Shown: one piece after another, positions 25,776 through 32,959 of the stretch | How positions within the stretch are numbered: position 1 is the first letter of the stretch | How the letters are laid out: each line of letters starts with the position of its first letter | DNA from: Sphingobacterium alkalisoli | GTDB taxonomy: Bacteria > Bacteroidota > Bacteroidia > Sphingobacteriales > Sphingobacteriaceae | DNA: 64,000 nucleotides | Direction: 5' to 3' | NCBI RefSeq assembly: GCF_005049105.1 | Contig: NZ_SUKA01000003.1 | Span: forward strand, 1 to 64,000 | Translations under genes and position numbers: made by a program | Notes under the pieces: model-generated | Seen by the model: only the letters and a program-made list of their open reading frames with translations | Databases searched by the model: none | Told to the model about the DNA's origin: nothing

Positions 25776-25986
25776 ATAACTCCAGGGCGAGTTTGGATGA
25801 CAGTCCAATTACGGTTCGAGATTTTATGATGCAATTGGATGGAGGAACGCGATGGATCCGTTGACGCAGCATACAAAGCATATGGGTAAATCTCCATACG
25901 CTTAATCGTGGATAGGTCGCCTCTACGAAAAGTACCATCGAATTGGGAAGGCCCATGGCCCCCTAAGAACAATAAAAAAATATATT
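25776..25986 (+). pseudogene. RHS-core fragment 7, decayed
   Basis: Reads LQGEFG, a stop, QSNYGSRFYDAIGWRNAMDP and KSPYA then a stop. The DAEIGRW motif is damaged. No toxin tip can be followed to the next gene. Confidence 0.6.
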
Positions 25987-26387
25987 ATGCCACAAGGAGA
26001 CAGGATTTATTTAAAAGCTCTTCAAGAAGCAGGTAAAGAAACACAGTTAGGTATAATAAGGCTGAATATGCTTTGGCTACATGGTATCTTCACAGTAAAT
26101 ACGTAAAAAGAGACTATAAAAAAGCAACTGAATTATTACATTGTGCTGCGACACAGAATAATGAGTCGGCATGTTTCGATTTAGCCGTGTGTTATGAAAA
26201 TGGATTCGGAGTAAGAAAGGATACAAGAAAGTCTTTTATGTACTATTCAAAAGCCTGTTTATTGGGAGATAAACAAGCAATTTATGAAGTAGGACGATGT
26301 TATTATTATGGTATCGGTATAAATAAAAACGAGGAAATAGCAAAGATCTATCTTGATATAGCAAATACGTATGGGATAGATGGCTAA
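25987..26387 (+). pseudogene. Sel1-repeat protein with frameshift
   Basis: From ATG 25987 the frame reads MPQGDRIYLKALQEAGKE...QLG, then a 1-base shift near 26054 moves into the frame NKAEYALATWYLHSKYVKRD ... CYENGFGVRKDTRKSFMYYS ... CYYYGIGINKNEEIAKIYLD, ending at 26387. These are two to three Sel1-type (TPR-like) repeats. Sel1 proteins occur as immunity proteins in polymorphic-toxin loci. Unshifted it would be about 133 residues. Confidence 0.7.
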
Positions 26388-26395
26388 CGCAATGG

Positions 26396-26623
26396 ATGAA
26401 CCGTATAAATAGTGAGAGTGGTTCTAATGGGAAAAATGGTCGTCACGGAGATACCGGAAAAACCGAAAATAAAGTGGAAAAGCAATTACGTGACCTTGAA
26501 GAGAATTGTTGTCTGCTATTGGAAATGAGAAGAAAAAGATATTGCAAAAGATCAAAAAATATTAAAGAAAGTGCGCTGAAGGCAAAGAGGGGAGAAGAAC
26601 ATTCTAAGGCTAATAAACGATAG
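26396..26623 (+). pseudogene. orphan toxin tip B2
   Basis: Second copy of the tail at 21600-21823 (SNGKNGRHGDTGKTENKVEK ... RGEEHSKANKR). Between about 26505 and 26565 the frame is shifted and then restored: the shifted frame reads LLSAIGNEKKKILQKI, matching the other copy, whereas the open frame gives an unrelated 16-18 residues with three Cys. No RHS core precedes it. Confidence 0.65.
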
Positions 26624-26625
26624 AT

Positions 26626-27054
26626 ATGGTTCCAGTATTAATTCCATTTAAACAAGTCGGTGTTTTTGTCTTAGGGACAGAGATTGTTCAATATTTGGAA
26701 AAGTTTGAATTTGAAGTCGATGATATGAGTGAGTATATGGTTGCTCCCACGATAAACTATAGGCTATCTAATCCTGAAATAACTTTATTTGTAAGTGATA
26801 ACCTGATTGATTTCATAGGATGTTATGAGGAATTGCTATATAAAGGGACTAATTTGATAGGGCTGCATATAGATCAATTTTCTGTATTAGTTGATGAAGA
26901 TTATGGTGAGGAGGATGAACTTTATACAGATGAAGGAGACGAGCCACATTATGTTTATGAGTATAAAAATGTTGGTCTGCAAGTATGGGCGAAAGGTAGA
27001 TTGGGCATCATATCTTCTATTATGGTGAATGGCGTGGATCATTATGTAGATTGA
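26626..27054 (+). CDS. immunity protein B2
   Basis: A 142-residue acidic protein, clear paralogue of the one at 21828 (MVPVLIPFKQVGVFVLGTEI start; shared YECYEELLYKG-like and VGLQVWAKGRLG motifs). Starts 2 nt after the B2 toxin tail. Differences between the pairs are concentrated in the acidic central loop, as expected if each immunity protein tracks its own toxin variant. Confidence 0.65.
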   Translation: MVPVLIPFKQVGVFVLGTEIVQYLEKFEFEVDDMSEYMVAPTINYRLSNPEITLFVSDNLIDFIGCYEELLYKGTNLIGLHIDQFSVLVDEDYGEEDELYTDEGDEPHYVYEYKNVGLQVWAKGRLGIISSIMVNGVDHYVD

Positions 27055-27182
27055 AAATTCAAAAATAGAATGACGAACGTTTTTATTTGAGTCCGAGAGG
27101 TCGTAATGATGCGAGATTTTGTGACGACGAGAGCGTCCATTAAAGGAACCTCAACTGTTGGAGTACTTATAAGATAGTTACG

Positions 27183-27647
27183 ATGAAAAAGCAAATATTT
27201 ATAATAATAATATTTTTTAGCAGCTGTATATCGGGTGGCACCTTAGGTGGATTCGATAAACGCACTTTTCCAACATCAAAAAGAGCATTAAATAACGCTA
27301 TAGATATTTTTTACTTAAGATATCCCGAATATAAAATGCCGGATAAATGGCAGGATAGAGATAACTGGGCAGAGAGAGGGTATGGATTTTTGGAAGCCAG
27401 AATATTTTACTTTAACGAAAACCCGGAAGAGATGTATTACGTGTCTTTTATGGGCGATTCCACAATGCTTGCCGACTCGGAAAAGATAAGTATAGCTATA
27501 AGGGCGGTATATAACGGAGGCACGGGTTGGATATTGGAAAACGATTTATATAAGCAGGAAAGAGAAAGAATAGAAACGCGGTTTGATAAAGAAATTATAC
27601 ATAGATTAGAAAGTTATACCCAAGTAAAAGCAAGACGGGAAAATTAA
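27183..27647 (+). CDS. lipoprotein, presumed immunity protein
   Basis: A 154-residue lipoprotein (signal KQIFIIIIFFSSC). The mature part is an alpha/beta domain (FPTSKRALNNAIDIFYLRYP, MYYVSFMGDSTMLADSEKIS). It is the last gene of the array on this strand. No toxin tip remains immediately upstream. Family not recognised. Confidence 0.5.
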   Translation: MKKQIFIIIIFFSSCISGGTLGGFDKRTFPTSKRALNNAIDIFYLRYPEYKMPDKWQDRDNWAERGYGFLEARIFYFNENPEEMYYVSFMGDSTMLADSEKISIAIRAVYNGGTGWILENDLYKQERERIETRFDKEIIHRLESYTQVKARREN

Positions 27648-27744
27648 ATAATTTGTCGCAAAAATTGCAACAACTGCTCCTTTACATTTAATATCGCTTT
27701 GCCTGTAACACCGAATACAATATGACCATCTTTTTTATTCATAT

Positions 27745-28332
27745 TTAATTGGAAGTCTTTTGAGAAAGTTTTTCAAAGGCCTCAAAATTGCAGTCTAGAT
27801 AACCTTCATCATCCACGAATATGATATTTGTCCGATAAGCATCTGCAATGACCTCGAACATAGTTGCCAATGAGTTGTAGCAATAATCAGGATCCGTACC
27901 AAATGTATTTGTCCAAAATATTTTGCCATAGTCGGGTGTGCCCTCATTTAAGTCGACCCAATAGCAATTTCCGGCACCATCTTCCAGGAAAGGAAATAAG
28001 TGCCGACCTGGGCAAAAGTCTCTCGTCCAGTTATGAAAGCTTTCTTCAAACTCCATACTTTCATAGTAGTAGCGTACGGCGTCTTCCAACGATAAAAAGT
28101 TGTGTATCGGTATTAGCCCTGTAAAGCCCGAGGGTGTTACATTATCAATATCGGTTCCATCAGCGAAGAGATAAAGTTCCTTGAGCTCGTCATTAAAAGT
28201 TAGGTCAAGTGCTAGTTCAGTCTTTCGGATATCCTGCATGGAAGCAGGTTTTCGTAGTATGTTCGGGAAATGGTAATTCAATTCTTTTTGTTTGACCACA
28301 ATTTCCTTGAAACGGACTATAATGCTGCTCAT
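27745..28332 (-). CDS. SMI1/KNR4 (SUKH) family immunity protein
   Basis: A 195-residue protein with the SUKH pattern: an N-terminal helix followed by ASMQDIRKTELALDLTFNDE and LKELYLFADG, then GLIPIHNFLSLEDAV and the FPFLEDGAGNCYWVDL strand pair. SUKH proteins are the most common immunity proteins of nuclease toxins. It faces the array from the other strand and probably closes it. Confidence 0.85.
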   Translation of the reverse strand: MSSIIVRFKEIVVKQKELNYHFPNILRKPASMQDIRKTELALDLTFNDELKELYLFADGTDIDNVTPSGFTGLIPIHNFLSLEDAVRYYYESMEFEESFHNWTRDFCPGRHLFPFLEDGAGNCYWVDLNEGTPDYGKIFWTNTFGTDPDYCYNSLATMFEVIADAYRTNIIFVDDEGYLDCNFEAFEKLSQKTSN

Positions 28333-28660
28333 AAACTGCTAGATATAAAGGACTAAGATAGCAATTTTTGCTGAAATCAATCGTCAAAACGACTTATATT
28401 GTATAGAAACCTGCTGCGATATGTATCCCAGTTATTAGCGTAAATTACAGAATGAAAATATCTATAAACATCAAAATGGCAACAAAAACTCCCATTGAAA
28501 TTAATGGGGTATACTAATTTGAAGTTTCTCCCCATCGCTTCAGAACATATCCACATATAATAGATGTAAGAGCAAGGAGTAATCCATCTTTTACATTTAA
28601 TGTGTCAAGGCAAGCATAAATTTCTTAAATTTAGCCAGTAGCTTATCTTCAAAGCAGATC
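28333..28660. other. intergenic, nothing clear
   Basis: No gene supported. A short inverted repeat CCCATT-N6-AATGGG lies near 28493. The region should contain the promoters of the SUKH and MazG genes. Confidence 0.4.
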
Positions 28661-28990
28661 ATGACAGATATTGAACAACTCATACAACAGATACGTGCGT
28701 TTAGGGATGCGCGGGATTGGGAACAATTCCACAATTCTAAGGACTTGGCATTGGCGCTAAATATCGAAGCATCGGAACTATTGGAACTCTTCCTGTGGAA
28801 AGGCAATGAGGATGCTAATCCGGACAAGCTGAAAGAGGAGCTAGCCGATGTATTTATGTATGCGCTGCTATTAGCCGATAAGAATGGGTTTGATGTTAAG
28901 CAGATTATTCAAGACAAAATAGCCCTCAATAATCAAAAATATCCAGTGGATAAAGCCAAAGGCACAGCAAAGAAGTATAACGAACTATGA
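28661..28990 (+). CDS. MazG-like nucleotide pyrophosphohydrolase
   Basis: A 109-residue all-alpha NTP pyrophosphatase. The metal site is visible as EASELLELFLW (E-x-x-E) and ELADVFMYALLLAD (E-x-x-D), which bind Mg2+. Such enzymes hydrolyse dNTPs to dNMP and pyrophosphate. It overlaps the next gene by 4 nt (ATGA), so the two are translated together. In this pairing it may change nucleotide pools during phage attack; that is inference. Confidence 0.85.
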   Translation: MTDIEQLIQQIRAFRDARDWEQFHNSKDLALALNIEASELLELFLWKGNEDANPDKLKEELADVFMYALLLADKNGFDVKQIIQDKIALNNQKYPVDKAKGTAKKYNEL

Positions 28991-31167
28991 GTGACGGATT
29001 AAAGTTTGCCATAAACAAATATCCCTTTAACAACGGGCTGGGCAGATCCGTACAGTCCAATATCTATGAATACGACAATTGGCCGTTAGTCTATATCCTG
29101 AGCGATGAAAAGATCTGCGAGGCCTATGTGGGCGAGACGGCCGATAGCATTAGCCGTATGACGAAGCACCTCCAACACGAGCGAAAAAGGAATTTAACCA
29201 CCGTTCACCTCATATCCTCCGAACTCTTCAATAAATCGGCCACACTGGATATTGAAGCCAATCTGATCCGCTATATGGCTGGCGACGGCAAGTACCGGCT
29301 CCAGAACGGAAATCTTGGTCTAGCCAATCACAACTTTTACCAACGCAAAGACGTTTATTGGAATATCTTTCGCGAAATATGGGATGAACTTCGCAAGAAA
29401 GGCATCACGACACAATCCATCGAGACGATAAGCAATTCCGATCTATTTAAATATTCACCCTACAAGAATTTAAGCAAAGATCAACTTGAAGGGCTTTATC
29501 AAATCATGGAGGTACTTCTCGACGATCAGAAGAAAAATGTACTTGTACATGGTGGTGCGGGCACAGGTAAAACCGTCTTGGCGATCTTCCTATTCAAACT
29601 ATTAAATACCGATCTTGCCGATTTTAACTTCACCGAATTTGGCGAGCGTGAGCGGGATTTTGTCACACTCGTTAAACAGTTAAAAGCAAAATATCCGCAC
29701 CCTAAAATGGCTCTGGTCGTACCTATGGCATCTTTCCGGAAGACACTCGCGAAGGTCTTCAAGAAAGTAAAAGGACTGTCACCCAAGATGGTCGTCGGCC
29801 CGAGCGAGGTGACCAACGGAAAGTACGACATCGTATTAGTTGACGAATCCCATCGCCTACGGCGAAGGGTGGTGTTAGGTAGTTACTTCAATTACTTCGA
29901 TCAGGCCGCACAGCGGATGGGTAAGATCCCGGAAGAGACAAATGAATTAGAGTGGATACAGGAACAGTCCAACAAAGCCATTCTGTTTTACGACAGGCAG
30001 CAGAGCATCAAACCGTCCGATATCCGGCAAGACGAATTCGATAAGCTCTTACAGCAGCCGAACACACAGGAGCTACGGTTAAAAACGCAGTTTCGGGTAC
30101 TGGGCGGTGAAGACTATGTCAATTTTCTAGAGCAGATATTATACCGACCGGGCGAGGCGGCGCGCTACACACCGAAATCTTACGATCTTAAGCTCTTCGA
30201 CAAGCTTTCCGACATGATTGATGCCGTGCAGCAGCGAGAAAAAGAATATGGGTTAGCCCGATTAATAGCAGGTTATGCCTGGCCCTGGAAATCGAAGAAA
30301 GACAGTAGCCTTTTCGATATTGAAATCGATGATATTCAGCTCCGCTGGAATCAGACCAGTACCGATTGGGTGAACAGTAAAACTGCGATTGACGAAGTGG
30401 GATGCATTCATACCACGCAAGGGTATGATCTCAATTATGCTGCAGTAATCTTCGGAAACGAGATAGACTATAATCCAGAGACCCAGCATATCGAAGTCAA
30501 CAAAAGTGCTTACCACGACAAAGCAGGAAAGACGTCCGTCCGCTCGGAACAAGAACTGCACGACTATATCCTCAATATATACAAGACCATCTGTCTTCGG
30601 GGCATCCGCGGAACATATATCTACGTTTGTAATCCACGTTTACGAGCCTATTTTGCGCAGTATATAGAGATGGTATCGAGCCAACCTCAGAAACCCACGA
30701 TACAGTTTTCCGATTTGCCGACCGAACGGTCAGTACCCTTTTATGATGTTAAGGTTGCAGCCGGCTATTTTACGGGAGAGCAAGTATCGGACGAGATTCG
30801 CTATATCGTGCTTCCAGAAGATGTCCAATATTCCGACGACCTTTTTGCGTGTCAGGTAATAGGGAACTCTATGAATAAGATCATTCCAGATGGAAGTGTG
30901 TGCCTTTTTAAAAGATATGCTGGCGGCAGCCGCAAAGGCCTGATCACGTTGGTTAGCTCGTCGAATATACAAGATCCGGACCACGGAGGCCGTTATACCA
31001 TTAAGGAATATGATAGTCATAAAGCCGTAGGAGAGGAGACTTGGCAACACGAGCGGATCATCTTAAGACCTCTTTCGCACGACCTCGGCTACGAACCTAT
31101 TGAACTTGCAGACGATGATCTGCTTGATTTCAAAGTAATAGGTATATTTAAGAAAGTCCTCATTTGA
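28987..31167 (+). CDS. GIY-YIG / DUF2075 helicase / S24-like fusion
   Basis: A 726-residue three-part protein. Residues ~28-110 resemble a GIY-YIG nuclease (WPLVYILSDEKICEAYVGET). Residues ~165-560 are a DUF2075/Schlafen-like helicase with Walker A GGAGTGKT (189-196), Walker B LVDES (D286-E287) and a C-terminal HTTQGYDLNYAAVIFG motif. Residues ~585-726 are LexA/S24-like (VIGNSM, Ser628, then IPDGSVCLF). The architecture suggests a nucleic-acid processing enzyme with a self-cleaving or sensing tail. Its MazG partner is translationally coupled. It is probably a defence pair but not one I can name. Confidence 0.8.
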   Translation: MSDGLKFAINKYPFNNGLGRSVQSNIYEYDNWPLVYILSDEKICEAYVGETADSISRMTKHLQHERKRNLTTVHLISSELFNKSATLDIEANLIRYMAGDGKYRLQNGNLGLANHNFYQRKDVYWNIFREIWDELRKKGITTQSIETISNSDLFKYSPYKNLSKDQLEGLYQIMEVLLDDQKKNVLVHGGAGTGKTVLAIFLFKLLNTDLADFNFTEFGERERDFVTLVKQLKAKYPHPKMALVVPMASFRKTLAKVFKKVKGLSPKMVVGPSEVTNGKYDIVLVDESHRLRRRVVLGSYFNYFDQAAQRMGKIPEETNELEWIQEQSNKAILFYDRQQSIKPSDIRQDEFDKLLQQPNTQELRLKTQFRVLGGEDYVNFLEQILYRPGEAARYTPKSYDLKLFDKLSDMIDAVQQREKEYGLARLIAGYAWPWKSKKDSSLFDIEIDDIQLRWNQTSTDWVNSKTAIDEVGCIHTTQGYDLNYAAVIFGNEIDYNPETQHIEVNKSAYHDKAGKTSVRSEQELHDYILNIYKTICLRGIRGTYIYVCNPRLRAYFAQYIEMVSSQPQKPTIQFSDLPTERSVPFYDVKVAAGYFTGEQVSDEIRYIVLPEDVQYSDDLFACQVIGNSMNKIIPDGSVCLFKRYAGGSRKGLITLVSSSNIQDPDHGGRYTIKEYDSHKAVGEETWQHERIILRPLSHDLGYEPIELADDDLLDFKVIGIFKKVLI

Positions 31168-31178
31168 TGGTTGATGCC

Positions 31179-32243
31179 TCAGTCCCGCACGAGGTCATTC
31201 GCAGTGGTATCGTTTAAGGCGTAGGATTCTATGATATGGATGGTCGCAGCCTTTAGCGACCTATGATCATGCACCGGGTGCATTCCAGGACCCGTAAAGA
31301 ATTCCACCTGATTATTAATCTTTGAATACCAAACCCTATTTACATGCTCCTTGGTGAGGGTGTCTGGCCTGGTAATCTTTTCAAAGTATTTCAATTTATC
31401 ATCGTCTAAAGCGATGACTTCAGTACCTAATATTTTCTCCTCACAATCCACCGCCACGTAGTGATCCTCCTGCCAGCACATGCATTGGTTTTGGGGCAAT
31501 AAGTATATTGCAATAGATAGCCCAATGGCTGCCAATACAGCCCCTGTTTGGTAAAATATCCGCCGATTTTGCTTAGGTGGAATCGGTGTGGTAGGCCTAA
31601 AAAATGAAGCCGGTTTCACAAAAGGCGACTCCTTTTTTCCAGTATCTTTACCCTTAATCTCTTCTACGTTATTAAATTCCTCCTCTTCAACAATGCCAAT
31701 AACTTCCTCTTCCACTGTCTGTCTTCCATCTTCCGTTGAAGTCAGACCACCTTTTTCTAGATCAGTATTTATTTCATTTTTTGTCGGCTCATCTGATAAG
31801 ATGTTATGTTCATCTTGATCATTTTTATCCCCTATTTTATTATCAATATTAACATCTGAATTTTCGGGGTTTTGATCAATAATCCAATCTTGAAACCTGT
31901 ATGGTCTTGGGCTAAAATCAATAAGTATAGCTAGTAGCTTCACAAGATTTTCGTCAGGTCTTCTGTTAGTTTCACCAATTATAAAGTTCCGTAAAGGTCG
32001 GAGCCTGTCGATATCAAAGTTTTGTATCAGTGTTTCAAGTGTCCCAGCAGTATTGTCACGATCGAAAACTCTGGTGAATATAATCTCATCATCTTTAGAT
32101 ATGCCTTTACTGTACACTACCAAGCACCAATCTTGTAGCTCACCAGGAGATGGCCATTCACGGTCAAAGCGAAGCTTATTATTTTTCTTTAAATCTAGGT
32201 AGGCATTTCGTACTGCCAATTGAAACTTTTCAAACATCACCAC
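31179..32243 (-). CDS. unknown one-TM protein with acidic linker
   Basis: A 354-residue protein. Residues 1-~115 form a helical domain (KFQLAVRNAYLDLKKNNKLR ... LRNFIIGETNRRPDENLVKL) that recalls effector-associated adaptor domains, then a long acidic, low-complexity linker. A single TM segment (GAVLAAIGLSIAIYLL, about residue 235) and a small Cys-containing domain with CMCWQEDHYVAVDC follow. The N-terminus would be cytoplasmic and the tail periplasmic. Its start is 29 bp from the TTACGG-N4-CCGTAA palindrome and near the CGGAA array. It may be a signalling partner of the Srf-like system; no family recognised. Confidence 0.5.
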   Translation of the reverse strand: MVMFEKFQLAVRNAYLDLKKNNKLRFDREWPSPGELQDWCLVVYSKGISKDDEIIFTRVFDRDNTAGTLETLIQNFDIDRLRPLRNFIIGETNRRPDENLVKLLAILIDFSPRPYRFQDWIIDQNPENSDVNIDNKIGDKNDQDEHNILSDEPTKNEINTDLEKGGLTSTEDGRQTVEEEVIGIVEEEEFNNVEEIKGKDTGKKESPFVKPASFFRPTTPIPPKQNRRIFYQTGAVLAAIGLSIAIYLLPQNQCMCWQEDHYVAVDCEEKILGTEVIALDDDKLKYFEKITRPDTLTKEHVNRVWYSKINNQVEFFTGPGMHPVHDHRSLKAATIHIIESYALNDTTANDLVRD

Positions 32244-32271
32244 AAAATTAAATCAACTGCACCATCGGAAT

Positions 32272-32287
32272 TTACGGAAAACCGTAA
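32272..32287. promoter_or_regulatory. palindrome TTACGG-AAAA-CCGTAA, site i
   Basis: 16-bp palindrome 29 bp upstream of the minus-strand gene at 31179-32243. The same arms occur at 36001-36016 and 53472-53487, each close to a gene start. Confidence 0.65.
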
Positions 32288-32319
32288 ACTAATTATCTCT
32301 TTTTCAAGCCATCCTTTAC

Positions 32320-32382
32320 CGGAATAATCGGAAATCCATCGGAATCTTCGGAATAGTATCGGAATTATCGGAAACATCGGAA
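32320..32382. promoter_or_regulatory. tandem CGGAA array
   Basis: CGGAA begins at 32320, 32329, 32340, 32349, 32360, 32369 and 32378 (two more at 32266 and 32275). The spacing alternates 9 and 11 bp, so pairs recur exactly every 20 bp, about two helical turns. This is what a cooperatively bound activator would need. Confidence 0.6.
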
Positions 32383-32514
32383 TTGTCTGATGATTAGGTT
32401 GTTATGCGTCATAAATTTGCTTTCGTAATCAGTTCACATATCGATTAGTTCGAGCAGAATAAAGATACGAAACAGATTTCAAAACGAGAAGACATCGCGG
32501 TAGTTATTAGCCGG

Positions 32515-32584
32515 TTTGGGAAGCAGTTACTGACTCCCGCGATTGAAGCTCATACTTCCCAAAAAATTCAGAAGGCCTTCTGAA
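32515..32584. repeat. inverted repeats in the mini-protein leader
   Basis: TTTGGGAAG (32515-32523) pairs with CTTCCCAAA (32555-32563). An 18-bp perfect palindrome TTCAGAAGGCCTTCTGAA follows at 32567-32584. Both precede the small gene at 32656 by under 150 bp. Confidence 0.5.
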
Positions 32585-32655
32585 AACAAATGTAGCAATC
32601 CTGTGCATGGAGCACGCGGACCTACCAAGTTTTTGACTTTTTAATTTTTTGAACA

Positions 32656-32868
32656 ATGCTTTATTTAATTATCACCGCTTTAATGGGACTAGGTTCCCCA
32701 TCCATTACACCTATAAACAATGCGCAGATCACCGTACAGGTCACCGATAATGGCGATGGCGATGGTGGAACAGGTGGAGAAACAGGTACAGTTCGCCCTC
32801 CAATTCCACCGCTTCCGATTCCTGTACCTCCAATTTGTCCACTACCTATACCTCCTATGTTACCATAG
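32656..32868 (+). CDS. secreted proline-rich mini-protein
   Basis: A 70-residue product. A short hydrophobic start (MLYLIITALMGLGSPS) looks like a signal peptide, then a strand (NAQITVQVTDN), a Gly/Asp spacer (GDGDGGTGGETG) and a Pro-rich tail with one Cys (RPPIPPLPIPVPPICPLP). It has its own regulatory leader and a strong terminator directly after, so it is a single-gene transcript just before the kinase. It could be a signal peptide, pheromone or structural peptide; I know no family. Confidence 0.5.
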   Translation: MLYLIITALMGLGSPSITPINNAQITVQVTDNGDGDGGTGGETGTVRPPIPPLPIPVPPICPLPIPPMLP

Positions 32869-32900
32869 TTCCTAGGGAAGTATTATTTATTTTTAAACTT

Positions 32901-32927
32901 GGGGCAGCTTACGGCTGTCCCTTTTTT
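32901..32927 (+). terminator. rho-independent terminator
   Basis: GGGGCAGC-TTACG-GCTGTCCC followed by TTTTTT, 33 nt after the mini-protein stop. Confidence 0.85.
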
Positions 32928-32959
32928 ATTCTATATTTTTTCGTACATTCAAATTCAAA

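Noticed and set aside
32320..32382. CRISPR array
   Set aside because: Units are only 5-7 bp at 9/11-bp spacing, with no spacers and no cas genes; a regulator-binding array explains it better.
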